64,000 nt of DNA from Pseudomonas sp. FP2335 (GCF_030687535.1 NZ_CP117437.1:1695501-1759500); one strand, 5' to 3'. Positions 53,969 through 62,395 are shown, numbered from the stretch's first letter. Numbers and translations: made by a program. Notes: a model not told the origin generated them from the letters alone.

Positions 53969-54589
53969 ATGAATTCGCCGGTCAATAACCAGAGTTTGAC
54001 TTCTGTCAGCCACCATGTGAGCCAGGCTGAGCGCGCCCATTACATGGGGCATCCCGGCGCCGTGCTTTGGTTCACTGGGCTCTCCGCCTCTGGCAAGTCG
54101 AGTCTGGCGATGGCGTTGGAGGCTCACCTGTTGAGGTCGGGTTACGCGTGCTACACCCTTGACGGGGATAATGTCCGCAAGGGGCTTAACGCCAATTTGG
54201 GCTTTTCAGAAGACGATAGAACAGAAAATATTCGCCGGGTAAGTGAAGTGGCGGCCCTGTTCGCCGATGCGGGCATGATTTGCATCACGGCGTTTATTTC
54301 ACCCTATCGTGAGGGGAGGGCGCGTGCGCGTGCCGTCGCCTGCAACACTTCGTTTCATGAGATCTACATAGCGGCAGACTTGGCAACCTGTGAGATGCGT
54401 GACCCCAAGGGACTATACCGCAAGGCCAGGGCCAAAGAGCTTCGCGATTTTACCGGTATAGACGCGCCTTACGAGCCGCCGCTGGCCCCTGATCTGATCA
54501 TCGACACCGCTGGCCAGACGTTTGAGCACAGCTTGGGTCGACTGATTGAATATGTGGACGAACATATCCTGCCTGGAACTGACAAGTAA
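53969..54589 (+). CDS. cysC: Stand-alone adenylylsulfate kinase (CysC)
   Basis: Phosphorylates adenosine 5'-phosphosulfate to PAPS; 206 residues. The P-loop WFTGLSASGKSSLAMAL, the substrate loop LDGDNVRKGLNANLGFSEDD, ENIRRVSEVAALFADAG and the lid-like MRDPKGLYRKARAKELRDFTG are all intact, so it should be active. Pseudomonads usually carry the CysNC fusion for assimilation; a separate copy typically supplies PAPS for sulfation and in P. aeruginosa one lies by glycosyltransferase genes. Start is ATG 53969 or ATG 53942; neither has a strong ribosome site. It is surrounded by relics and is the first complete gene after dusA. Confidence 0.88.
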   Translation: MNSPVNNQSLTSVSHHVSQAERAHYMGHPGAVLWFTGLSASGKSSLAMALEAHLLRSGYACYTLDGDNVRKGLNANLGFSEDDRTENIRRVSEVAALFADAGMICITAFISPYREGRARARAVACNTSFHEIYIAADLATCEMRDPKGLYRKARAKELRDFTGIDAPYEPPLAPDLIIDTAGQTFEHSLGRLIEYVDEHILPGTDK

Positions 54590-54623
54590 TCAGCCGCTTC
54601 ACGCACAGGACAAACTGAGTTCA

Positions 54624-54704
54624 ATGAGTGTTACTGCCCCGTCATCAGAAGAACAGCCGACGTGTATTGAACCCGATGTTTTTAAACGATGCCTAAAAGC
54701 CTGA
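54624..54704 (+). pseudogene. Possible start of a lost gene, 26 codons
   Basis: ATG 54624 opens MSVTAPSSEEQPTCIEPDVF and stops after 26 codons at 54704. It looks like the N-terminus of a real protein, cut where it meets the oppositely directed phosphatase piece. The overlap of the two frames at 54682-54704 marks a probable rearrangement point. Too short for identification. Confidence 0.25.
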
Positions 54705-54777
54705 AGTGTCCGTGGATATCGCCGACTATAAAGTCTCGACCCGTTTTGTTGGGATTAAACGATTGGACTTGGTACAT
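54682..54777 (-). pseudogene. N-terminal fragment of a metallophosphatase (PrpA/PP-like)
   Basis: From ATG 54777 the frame reads MYQVQSFNPNKTGRDFIVGD then IHGHF, carrying the metal-binding GDxHG motif that opens Ser/Thr phosphoprotein phosphatases, and stops after 31 codons; the usual protein is about 220-250 residues. The rest is absent, so it is a truncated relic. Confidence 0.6.
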
Positions 54778-54948
54778 GCTGAGTGATTTTATGAGTTGAT
54801 ATTCAGGTCTGAGACTATCGCTTGGCCGGGATTTTGATAAAAAGTCCTGGGGGCAACATACCCTATAAGGCCGCTGTAAACCCCATGCTTGCGGCGCTGC
54901 CGTCACTGAATCCGTACCCTGCTGCCGGATGGCATTAGGGTTTTGGCC

Positions 54949-55788
54949 TCACCCTGTAGTCACCGTGCCCTTATGAAAAATCTCCCGTCTGGCTCGGCGG
55001 CTTATATTTTCATACTTGCTTGCTGCATAGATGCTGTCGAATCGACGATGATCGATATCGCCATATTTGCTCAGCTCGTCCATGACGAGTTGGTCGTATT
55101 CCTGTTCGATCACAAAGCGGAAGACTTCCCGGCGATAATAGAACCCGAATTGAAACGCTAATACTTCGGCCAAGTAGTCCGTCGGAGTGAGGAAGCAGTT
55201 TTCCAGATCAATTGCCTTTGCGGGGCGTGCGTCGTCAAAATTGATCATCACGTTGTTTGCCCAGAAGTCCATATGCACGATGCCTTTTTCGTGCAGGGCG
55301 CGAAGCAGGTCGAATGACCGCGTGATCAGGCTGCGGATGTCGCGGCTCTGGTTTAGCCACTCGAGACCATTGAGATGGTCATCGAGCATTTCGGTGAAGA
55401 TAAAAAACTCCTGGATCAAGCCAATCGCCGATTTCCTGTAGCCAAAGCCCAGCAAGTTGGCGACGGGGGCCCCGCGTTTCTGTGCGCCGTAGGTGTTGAT
55501 GACTTCTTCGACCGGCCAATCGAACGCGCCGTCGCGCTTGGCACGTCCGAGGGTCACTCTCAATTTTGGCTTGAGGCTGTCGAGGGGTTGAAACTTGGCA
55601 AAAAGGTCGCTTTCCATGCCTTGAAGCGGGGCGCTGATGCGGTGCGGTAGCTGGTGTCGGCTGTCGATCAGACTCTGGATCGCCAACTCGACACTGCTAT
55701 CTGTTTCTTGTGTCAGAAAAATCCTGGCGTTGCGGTGGTCGAGTGTTGCTGGAAAGCTCCGAAGCACACCTGGGTCGGGGAAAATCAA
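54949..55788 (-). CDS. LPS-kinase/protein-kinase-like protein (WaaP/InaA-type)
   Basis: A soluble 279-residue protein with a kinase-like fold. The catalytic loop is HEKGIVHMDFWANNVMINF (HxDxxxxN type, with HMD in place of HRD or HGD), and the metal-binding DFG is replaced by AIDLENC. Upstream, GAPVANLLGFGYRKS and LIQEFF correspond to the N-lobe/hinge, as in sugar kinases acting on LPS core (WaaP, InaA). The start is a TTG at 55788 backed by AAGGA six bases upstream; no ATG is near. It lies alone, opposite to cysC. Confidence 0.75.
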   Translation of the reverse strand: MIFPDPGVLRSFPATLDHRNARIFLTQETDSSVELAIQSLIDSRHQLPHRISAPLQGMESDLFAKFQPLDSLKPKLRVTLGRAKRDGAFDWPVEEVINTYGAQKRGAPVANLLGFGYRKSAIGLIQEFFIFTEMLDDHLNGLEWLNQSRDIRSLITRSFDLLRALHEKGIVHMDFWANNVMINFDDARPAKAIDLENCFLTPTDYLAEVLAFQFGFYYRREVFRFVIEQEYDQLVMDELSKYGDIDHRRFDSIYAASKYENISRRARREIFHKGTVTTG

Positions 55789-55930
55789 AACACGTCCTTG
55801 TCATGGAGGAAATATGACGGGAATGTTACACGTGAGGTGCTATTGGATCCAACCTGAACCTAACCTGTCTGATAAATAAATAACTATCCGCAGCTGGGCT
55901 TTGTTTCATTGACAGGTGCGTCTCGATCGT

Positions 55931-57118
55931 TTAATCGCCTCCGCGCATCCGCCGGGCTACCAGGTAAAGCCCCAGTCCAATCAAGGCGGTCGCTGCGCCA
56001 ATGTAGCCGGTGCTGGTCCACCCCAGGCCTGCAGTGATCGCGATCCCGCCAAACCATGGTCCCAACGCATTGGCCAAGTTGAATGCCGCGTGGTTGGACG
56101 CCGCCGCCAGGCTTGGTGCTTCGCGGGCAATGTCCATCAGGCGGATCTGCAGCGGTGCTGCCAGTGACACCATGGTGCCGACCAGGCCGATGCCCAGCAA
56201 CACACCCCAAAGCGATCCGGCAGCGAAAGGGAAGAACACCAGCACGGCCATCGACCACACCAATATCAACCCCACGGCGCGGAACTGCATACGATCGAAC
56301 AGCTTTCCGCCGGCAATATTGCCGATGATGCCGCCAACGCCAAATGCGGCCAGGCCGAAGGGGATCCACTGAGGCGCGACCTTGGTCACTTCGAGCATGG
56401 TCGGGGCCAGATAGCTGAAGACACAGAACATGCCGGCAAAACCGATGGCGCCAATCGACAGGGCCATCCACACCTGGGGTTTGGTGAAAGCGCGCAGTTC
56501 CTTGCGTGGGTCGCTGCGCGGTTCGTCATGACGCTCGGGGACGAAGCGCCAGACCAGGGCGATGGTGCAGAGGGCGATCAGGCTCACCAGCGCAAACGCC
56601 GAACGCCATCCCAGATGCTGCCCCAGGAAAGTCGCGATTGGATTGCCCAGTAGCATGGCCAGAGTCAAGCCCATCATTACGCGCGCGACGGCACCGGCGC
56701 GCTTGTCCGAGGGCACCATGCTGGACGCTACTACGGCGGCAATCCCAAAGTAAGCACCGTGGGGCAGGCCGCTGACAAAGCGGAACGCCACCAGGGAGCT
56801 GAACGTCGGGGTGAAGGCGGTCGCCAGGTTGCCCAAGGCATAAAGGCCCATCAGCAATAGCAGCATATGTTTGCGCAATAGCCTGGCGCCAAGGATTGCC
56901 AGCAGCGGGGCGCCGACCATTACGCCCAGGGCATACGCGCTGATCGCATGGCCCACCTGGGGTTCGCTCAGGTGCAGGTTGCTGGCGATGTCGGGCATCA
57001 AGCCCATGATCGCAAATTCGCCGGTACCAATCGCGAAGCTGCCGACGGCCATCGCCGCTTCCATTTTGGCGGCGCTGCGCGCGGGCAGTACGTGCCCAGG
57101 TGTTTGTTGGGTGGACAT
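55931..57118 (-). CDS. MFS transporter (DHA1 drug/metabolite exporter type)
   Basis: Inner-membrane exporter of 395 residues with 12 predicted helices. Helix 1 reads VGSFAIGTGEFAIMGLMPDI, an AraJ/YdhP/NepI-type signature, and the loop 2-3 motif is GARLLRKHMLLLLMG, close to the MFS motif A (GxLaDrxGRkxxl). ATG 57118 gives MSTQQTPGHVLPAR; a longer frame of nine residues exists upstream. Its neighbours give no substrate clue. Confidence 0.92.
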   Translation of the reverse strand: MSTQQTPGHVLPARSAAKMEAAMAVGSFAIGTGEFAIMGLMPDIASNLHLSEPQVGHAISAYALGVMVGAPLLAILGARLLRKHMLLLLMGLYALGNLATAFTPTFSSLVAFRFVSGLPHGAYFGIAAVVASSMVPSDKRAGAVARVMMGLTLAMLLGNPIATFLGQHLGWRSAFALVSLIALCTIALVWRFVPERHDEPRSDPRKELRAFTKPQVWMALSIGAIGFAGMFCVFSYLAPTMLEVTKVAPQWIPFGLAAFGVGGIIGNIAGGKLFDRMQFRAVGLILVWSMAVLVFFPFAAGSLWGVLLGIGLVGTMVSLAAPLQIRLMDIAREAPSLAAASNHAAFNLANALGPWFGGIAITAGLGWTSTGYIGAATALIGLGLYLVARRMRGGD

Positions 57119-57406
57119 GGGATGCTCTGTTCTCAAGGGGCGCAAGGTAAGCCGGTGATGCTAAAGAACGTCAAGGGAGGCGTCTAGGAAAGGCTTTTCA
57201 CGCCAGAGCTCAGGGCTTTCAGGTGCTTGGCGTTCAGGTGTGGTTTGGTCCGTAGAATGCGCAGGGTAGAAGAGTCGTTAGTGAGTGGTGGCGCAGGGAT
57301 TTCATACGATCGCTCGAACCCTCGATGAGTGTTTAATACAAACCGCTGCGAATGCGCTGATTGTTTTTAAATAGTGGTTCTTATGGTCTGTCCAGCATTA
57401 ATAGTG
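57119..57406. other. Intergenic region upstream of the MFS gene
   Basis: Nearly 290 bases without a supported gene between the MFS start and the Wzz-like stop. AT content rises toward 57400. No terminator-like hairpin or repeat was found. Confidence 0.4.
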
Positions 57407-58051
57407 TTAGTCGCGATTCGTACGCTCATAATGAGATTTGAGCAGGGGTAGTAAGGCCAATAAACACCCTACTAATAGTCCCAGGAAAATACCCGCTACC
57501 AAATACGGTGTTATGGCTTTTGCGTTTTTTATTTTGACTTTACCCAGGGTGTTGAATGCCCTGAGGCTGTGATCAACCGTCAGGGACGGTAGGCTGAGGG
57601 CAAGGGCCTGTGTGTTGGCGGTATCCAATATCGATTTCAGTTTCGATATAGCCAGTTCTTTTGAGTTTGCCTTGAACGACGCCAGATGGACGTAGGGTTG
57701 GGGTGTGCCCACGATGTCAACCTTGTTGGCTGTCATGATGCCCATGGCGATGTAGTACACATCGTCCTGGATCGAGCTGTAGAGCTTGATTTCTATCGGT
57801 TGTGTCGTCGAGACGGGCACTGTTTCGGTGCTGCGCACTTCTCTGTACATACTCAACAACGAGCCTTTGGTGATATAGCTGCTGGCAACCCATTTAGGGG
57901 GTGAAAAGTAAAACGCAGCCAACGCAATCACTACTCCAATCACGACGGCTATAATTATTTTTATTTTATTTTTCCATAAGGCATGGATGAACGGCAGGAG
58001 ATCTATTTCATCATCGTTGTATTGATTATTCGGCTTCGTCATGCTTCTCAC
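57407..58051 (-). CDS. Short Wzz-like chain-length determinant protein
   Basis: A 214-residue inner-membrane protein with the Wzz plan: an N-terminal cytoplasmic DDEIDLLPFIHALWKNK, helix 1 (IIIAVVIGVVIALAAFYF), a periplasmic part starting PPKWVASSYI, and a C-terminal helix (PYLVAGIFLGLLVGCLLALL) after a Pro. The periplasmic part is about 120 residues, whereas O-antigen Wzz proteins have over 200, so most of the coiled-coil arm is missing. AAGGAT lies about 6 bases before GTG 58051, which I take as start; ATG 58042 is an alternative. No O-antigen genes are beside it; lower GC than the neighbours. Confidence 0.82.
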   Translation of the reverse strand: MRSMTKPNNQYNDDEIDLLPFIHALWKNKIKIIIAVVIGVVIALAAFYFSPPKWVASSYITKGSLLSMYREVRSTETVPVSTTQPIEIKLYSSIQDDVYYIAMGIMTANKVDIVGTPQPYVHLASFKANSKELAISKLKSILDTANTQALALSLPSLTVDHSLRAFNTLGKVKIKNAKAITPYLVAGIFLGLLVGCLLALLPLLKSHYERTNRD

Positions 58052-58539
58052 GAGAGATCCTTTTTAATACGTTTCGATGATTGTAGATTAGTTAAATGCA
58101 TTTGCTGTTACAGCGTTACCGGACAATGACAACATCGATTGTGGCGGGAGGCGAAAGGTTCCGATCTGCTCCGGTCTGGCGTTTCCTCCGGTAGCCCGCC
58201 GATGTCGGGATTCGACCGCTGAGTCCACATCAGACGCCCCATCCTCCTCGGGCATGATATTCTGCGCGCCATCTTGGTCTGAGCTTTCCTCGGCACGTAC
58301 ACCCGAATACGTGCCGGCGGATGACTGTCGCCGAGGTAGCTGAAGCCAATAATGATAAGAAGTCAGCGCAGAAGGGACATAAAAGTGAGGTCGATACGTC
58401 GGCCTTGTGTGCCCACCCTGCGGTCCTGAAGTGAATGTGCAAACCCTACCTCGCGGTGCGTTGCCTGGCGCAGCATGAAGGAGGGTTGCCCATGATTAGG
58501 GGCAGTGGGGCGGATGGCGTTTTATCATAGGTGCTACTG
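58052..58539. other. Unexplained structured region before mqo
   Basis: Some 490 bases without a supported gene. Between 58288 and 58336 a nine-base perfect stem (CGGCACGTA 58291-58299 with TACGTGCCG 58308-58316) is followed by GGCG/CGCC and enclosed by CCTCGGC/GCCGAGG. The minus strand is open in one frame for about 95 codons (58440 to about 58095) without a start, containing EESSDQDGAQNIMPEEDG. It could be a structured RNA, a mobile-element remnant, or the mqo leader. Confidence 0.45.
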
Positions 58540-60186
58540 ATGTTTAAGAAAGTAAACACTGCCCTGCTGGGGCTGGCTTTGTCGATGGGGATCACGTCCG
58601 TTCACGCGGAAGAGGCAAAGAAAGTCGATGTGCTGCTGATCGGCGGCGGCATCATGAGTGCAACCCTGGGTGTATGGCTCAATGAGCTGGAGCCGGGTTG
58701 GTCGATGGAGATGGTCGAGCGCCTCGATGGCGTCGCCGAAGAAAGCTCCAACGGCTGGAACAACGCGGGTACCGGTCACTCGGCTCTGGCTGAACTGAAC
58801 TACACCCCGGAAGACAAGAACGGCAACGTTGAGATCCCGAAAGCGGTCGAAATCAACGAAGCATTCCAGATCTCCCGTCAGTTCTGGTCCTGGCAGGTCC
58901 AGCAGGGCGTGCTGAAGAACCCACGTTCGTTCATCAACACCACTCCGCACATGAGCTTTGTGTGGGGCGATGACAACATCAAGTTCCTCAAGAAGCGTTA
59001 CGAAGCCCTGCAAGCCAGCCCGCTGTTTGCCGGCATGCAGTACTCCGAAGACCCGGCGCAGATCGCCAAGTGGGTCCCGCTGATGATGGAAGGGCGTGAC
59101 CCGAACCAGAAAATCGCGGCTACCTGGAGCCCGCTGGGTACTGACATGAACTTTGGCGAAATCACGCGCCAATTCGTCGCTCACCTGCAAACCACGCCCA
59201 AGTTCGACCTGAAACTGTCGAGCGAAGTGCAGGACATCACCAAGAACGCCGACGGTTCGTGGCGTGTCAGCTACAAAAACCTGAAAGACGGTACCAAGAC
59301 CGAAACCGACGCCAAGTTCGTGTTCATCGGCGCGGGCGGCGGTGCACTGCACCTGCTGCAAAAATCCGGCATTCCTGAAGCCAGGGAATACGCTGGCTTC
59401 CCGGTAGGTGGTTCGTTCCTGGTGACCGATAACCCAACCGTGGCCGAGCAGCACCTGGCCAAGGCCTACGGCAAAGCGTCGGTTGGCGCGCCACCGATGT
59501 CGGTTCCGCACCTGGACACCCGCGTGCTGGATGGCAAGCGCGTGATCCTGTTTGGCCCATTCGCGACCTTCTCCACCAAGTTCCTGAAGGAAGGTTCGTA
59601 CCTGGACCTGCTGACCAGCACCACCACCCACAACATCTGGCCAATGACCAAAGTCGGTATTCGTGAATACCCGCTGGTCGAGTACCTTGCCGGCCAACTG
59701 ATGCTGTCGGATGACGACCGCTTCAAGGCGCTGCAAGAGTACTTCCCGAACGCCAAGAAAGAAGACTGGCGCCTGTGGCAAGCCGGTCAGCGCGTGCAGA
59801 TCATCAAGCGTGACGAAGAGCAGGGCGGCGTCCTGAAACTGGGCACCGAAGTGGTCAGCTCTGCCGACAACACCATTGCAGGCTTGCTGGGTGCATCGCC
59901 GGGCGCGTCCACCGCGGCTCCGATCATGCTGACCGTGCTGCAGAAAGTGTTCAAGGACAAGGTTGCGACCCCTGAGTGGCAGGCCAAGCTGCACCAGATC
60001 GTACCGAGCTATGGCACCAAGCTGAACGACAGCCCTGAAGCGGTTGCCAAGGAATGGGCCTACACCGCTGGTGTCCTGCAACTGCCGACACCGCCTGTGA
60101 TCCCACAAAGCGCTGCGCCAAAGGCTGTCGAGGCTGCAAAGCCTGCGGCTGAGCCGAGCAAGCCGGCGTCTGACCTGGCGTTGTAA
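58540..60186 (+). CDS. mqo: Malate:quinone oxidoreductase
   Basis: FAD enzyme feeding electrons from malate into the quinone pool, replacing or supporting malate dehydrogenase; 548 residues. The FAD loop is [19 protein letters not shown], and the family parts [25 protein letters not shown] and [14 protein letters not shown] are present. Unusually the N-terminus ([20 protein letters not shown], then VHA) looks like a cleavable signal, and the C-terminus ends with a Pro/Ala/Lys tail ([20 protein letters not shown]). These extensions are typical of the Pseudomonas Mqo branch. AGGTG precedes ATG 58540 by 8 bases. A strong terminator follows. Confidence 0.95.
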   Translation: MFKKVNTALLGLALSMGITSVHAEEAKKVDVLLIGGGIMSATLGVWLNELEPGWSMEMVERLDGVAEESSNGWNNAGTGHSALAELNYTPEDKNGNVEIPKAVEINEAFQISRQFWSWQVQQGVLKNPRSFINTTPHMSFVWGDDNIKFLKKRYEALQASPLFAGMQYSEDPAQIAKWVPLMMEGRDPNQKIAATWSPLGTDMNFGEITRQFVAHLQTTPKFDLKLSSEVQDITKNADGSWRVSYKNLKDGTKTETDAKFVFIGAGGGALHLLQKSGIPEAREYAGFPVGGSFLVTDNPTVAEQHLAKAYGKASVGAPPMSVPHLDTRVLDGKRVILFGPFATFSTKFLKEGSYLDLLTSTTTHNIWPMTKVGIREYPLVEYLAGQLMLSDDDRFKALQEYFPNAKKEDWRLWQAGQRVQIIKRDEEQGGVLKLGTEVVSSADNTIAGLLGASPGASTAAPIMLTVLQKVFKDKVATPEWQAKLHQIVPSYGTKLNDSPEAVAKEWAYTAGVLQLPTPPVIPQSAAPKAVEAAKPAAEPSKPASDLAL

Positions 60187-60220
60187 GAAACAGCTGTGGT
60201 CCCACGGACCACGCTGAAAC

Positions 60221-60262
60221 AAAAAAGCCCGCTGAACCGGCAACGGTCAGCGGGTTTTTTTT
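60221..60262. terminator. Terminator after mqo
   Basis: CCCGCTGA and TCAGCGGG pair around an 11-base loop, followed by eight T and preceded by AAAAAA. It lies between convergent mqo and the reductase gene. A second hairpin (GTGGTCC/GGACCAC) lies just upstream at 60196-60212. Confidence 0.85.
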
Positions 60263-60271
60263 GTGCGCAGG

Positions 60272-60943
60272 TTACCCGTGGGTGCGAACCCGCTCGACTG
60301 CAGGCAATTCCACCGTTCGCTCGGCTGCGGCCAGCGCCGCCTTCAAGGCGTGCTGGTCCAACCGGACACAATAGGCCGGTTTGGCCCGCTCAAATCGCCA
60401 GCTTTCATCCAGCCCACCGGCATCCACCGCGTCGAAACCCAACTCATCAAGCAATCGGATCACTTGCGCCTTTGCCGCTGCATCATCCGCAGCCACTGGC
60501 AGCGCACGGCGGTCGGTGGCGCCGTGAGGGCGCGCATCCTGGGTCAGCTCCGGCGCAAAGATCGCATTGAACACCTTCACTACGTGCGCGTGTGGCAGAT
60601 GGTCGGCGAGCAGCCGGCTGGTGGTGGTTTCAAAACGGTCCAGCACCGGGATGTGCCCGTCGCGCTGCGGATAGTAATTGTTGGCATCCATCACCGTCTT
60701 GCTTTCCAGCCATTGCGGGAGCACGGCGCGATAGTGCTCCAGGGGGATCGCTATGAGCACCAGTTCGCCGAACTTGGCGGCGTCTTCCGCGCGGCCGACT
60801 TGAACACCGGGTATGCCGCTGAGCACGCTGCTCATGGTTTGTGGGCCACGGGAGTTGCTCAACATCACCTCGTGCCCGGCAGCCAGGGCCAACTGGGCAA
60901 CAGCGCGCCCGATGAATCCTGCTCCAATAACGCCAATGTTCAT
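60272..60943 (-). CDS. NADPH-dependent F420 reductase-like oxidoreductase
   Basis: A 223-residue protein with an N-terminal NAD(P) loop MNIGVIGAGFIGRAVAQLAL and AGHEVMLSNSRGPQTM, in which SNSRGP suits NADPH, as in F420:NADPH oxidoreductases and related FNO-like enzymes. Pseudomonads do not make F420, so the substrate must be different. ATG 60943 follows GGACATG-adjacent sequence, and upstream residues have no sense. It is divergent from the LysR gene, with a 99-base gap, the usual setting of a LysR-regulated target. Confidence 0.85.
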   Translation of the reverse strand: MNIGVIGAGFIGRAVAQLALAAGHEVMLSNSRGPQTMSSVLSGIPGVQVGRAEDAAKFGELVLIAIPLEHYRAVLPQWLESKTVMDANNYYPQRDGHIPVLDRFETTTSRLLADHLPHAHVVKVFNAIFAPELTQDARPHGATDRRALPVAADDAAAKAQVIRLLDELGFDAVDAGGLDESWRFERAKPAYCVRLDQHALKAALAAAERTVELPAVERVRTHG

Positions 60944-61042
60944 GTCCTTGCTCCAGTGAATTGCGGGAGTGGTTATGATGATTGGCAACCATTTGGTGAT
61001 AAATGATCGTTCTGGTGTCGCTGTTGTTACTGGGAGTAGGGA
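60944..61042. promoter_or_regulatory. Divergent promoter of reductase and LysR gene
   Basis: The 99-base gap includes a partly symmetric AT-rich stretch around GGCAACCATTTGGTGATAAA (60984-61003) that could be the LysR binding site. No perfect T-N11-A palindrome was confirmed by eye. Confidence 0.4.
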
Positions 61043-61969
61043 ATGATGGACCGTCTTACAAGCATGAAGGCTTTCGTGATGGCTGCCGAATCAGGCTCCT
61101 ATGCCCGTGCGGCCGAGCGCTTGAACATGTCGGCACAGATGGTCGCCAAACACGTCGCGGCACTTGAGCAACGTCTCGGTGCCCGCCTGCTCAACCGCAC
61201 CACGCGGCGGCAAAGCCTAACGGAGTTGGGTAGTGCGTACTACGAGCGTTGCAAACATATCCTGACGGAGGCTGATGCCGCCGACTCGCTGGCGCAGATC
61301 ATGAACGACACGCCGCGCGGCAAGCTGAAAGTCACTGCGCCGGTGACGTTTGGTTCCTACAGCCTGATGCCCTTGATCACCCAATTTCTACGCGACCACC
61401 CGGATGTGGAAATCGACCTGCACCTGACCGACCGATTCGTCGATCTGGTGGAGGAGGGTTACGAGGTGGCATTTCGCATTGGCCCCCTCGCGACCACCGG
61501 CCTCACCGCGCGACCACTTGCGCCTTATCGTCTGGTGGTTTGCGCGGCACCCGCTTACCTCTCAGCGAGAGGTCTACCGCTGACGCCGGCAGACCTTGAG
61601 CACCACGAATGCCTGGGCTACGCCTTTTGGTCTCGCCCGGCGGATCGCGAGTGGGTTTTTCACCAGGGCGCGACGTCGTACACCGTGCCGGTTGCCAGTC
61701 GTTTGCGGATCAACGAAAGCAGGGCCCTGATGTCCGCTGCGCTGGATGGTTTTGGTATCGTCCTCGGCCCGGAAGATTTCTTGCGTGTGGCGTTGGCCAA
61801 GGGCGAGTTGGTCCGGGTACTGCCTGACTTCGATGCGCCAAGTCGGCCGATGCATCTGGTCTATACCGCCAACCGGCAGCGTACGGCCAAGCTGCGGCGA
61901 TTTGTCGAGGCCGTGTTGCAGCGTTTCGGCGGTGATGGGTTCAGCAACCCGACAGACACGACCTGTTAA
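61043..61969 (+). CDS. LysR-family transcriptional regulator
   Basis: A 308-residue LTTR. The HTH is at residues 4-60 (LTSMKAFVMAAESGSYARAA, RLNMSAQMVAKHVAALEQRL) and the effector domain starts RGKLKVTAPVTFGSYSLMPL, of the DhcR/AaeR-like group. GGGAGTAGGGA sits directly before the tandem ATG-ATG. It most likely controls the divergent F420-reductase-like gene and itself. Effector unknown. Confidence 0.92.
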   Translation: MMDRLTSMKAFVMAAESGSYARAAERLNMSAQMVAKHVAALEQRLGARLLNRTTRRQSLTELGSAYYERCKHILTEADAADSLAQIMNDTPRGKLKVTAPVTFGSYSLMPLITQFLRDHPDVEIDLHLTDRFVDLVEEGYEVAFRIGPLATTGLTARPLAPYRLVVCAAPAYLSARGLPLTPADLEHHECLGYAFWSRPADREWVFHQGATSYTVPVASRLRINESRALMSAALDGFGIVLGPEDFLRVALAKGELVRVLPDFDAPSRPMHLVYTANRQRTAKLRRFVEAVLQRFGGDGFSNPTDTTC

Positions 61970-62057
61970 AAATACTTCAGGCCAAGCAGGAGCGTGGCTG
62001 CAGCAAGGGGGGATTTTGTCGGTGCAGGTGTAGGGCGATGACGCCCGAGGGGTTTGT

Positions 62058-62387
62058 ATGTTGCTACGTTATGCGGCATTGGCGGCGGTGGTCGTCGCGG
62101 CATCCGGGTGTGTGCAAGAGCGTGTCGTGCATGAACGCAGGCCGGTTCAGCGTGAATACGTCGAGGTGATTGCCCCGCAGCCGCCGCCCGTGCAGGTGAT
62201 CGAAGTCGAGCCGCCAGTCCGTTATGGCTACGTATGGTCGCGCGGTTACTGGCGTTGGGCGGGTGGGCGTTACGTTGCGGTTCACGGCCATTGGGAGCCG
62301 GTGCGCGAGGGGTATCGCTACGTGCATCCGCATTGGGTGCAACGTAGTGATGGTTACCACTGGCAGGGTGGTGGCTGGGTGCGTTGA
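62058..62387 (+). CDS. YXWGXW-type repeat lipoprotein
   Basis: A 109-residue lipoprotein with lipobox VAASGC (Cys at about residue 18). The mature part is a Val/Pro-rich spacer (VIAPQPPPVQVIEVEPPV) followed by Trp/Tyr repeats of the YxWxxGYW type (YGYVWSRGYWRWAGGRYV, HGHWEPVREGYRYVHPHWV, GYHWQGGGWVR). Such small lipoproteins are abundant in pseudomonads, with unclear envelope functions. Confidence 0.88.
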   Translation: MLLRYAALAAVVVAASGCVQERVVHERRPVQREYVEVIAPQPPPVQVIEVEPPVRYGYVWSRGYWRWAGGRYVAVHGHWEPVREGYRYVHPHWVQRSDGYHWQGGGWVR

Positions 62388-62395
62388 GCCCCAGG

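Larger units (their letters stand above)
54590..54948. other. Gap of about 360 bases filled with gene fragments
   Basis: Between cysC and the kinase-like gene there is no complete gene. It contains a 26-codon frame (54624-54704, +), the N-terminal piece of a metallophosphatase (54682-54777, -), and about 170 further bases with nothing recognised. The area is poorer in GC than the flanks. Confidence 0.6.

Noticed and set aside
58230..58442. 70-codon minus-strand frame starting MHIHFRTAGWAH
   Set aside because: No ribosome site, overlaps the other open frame and the hairpin cluster; not supported as a gene.
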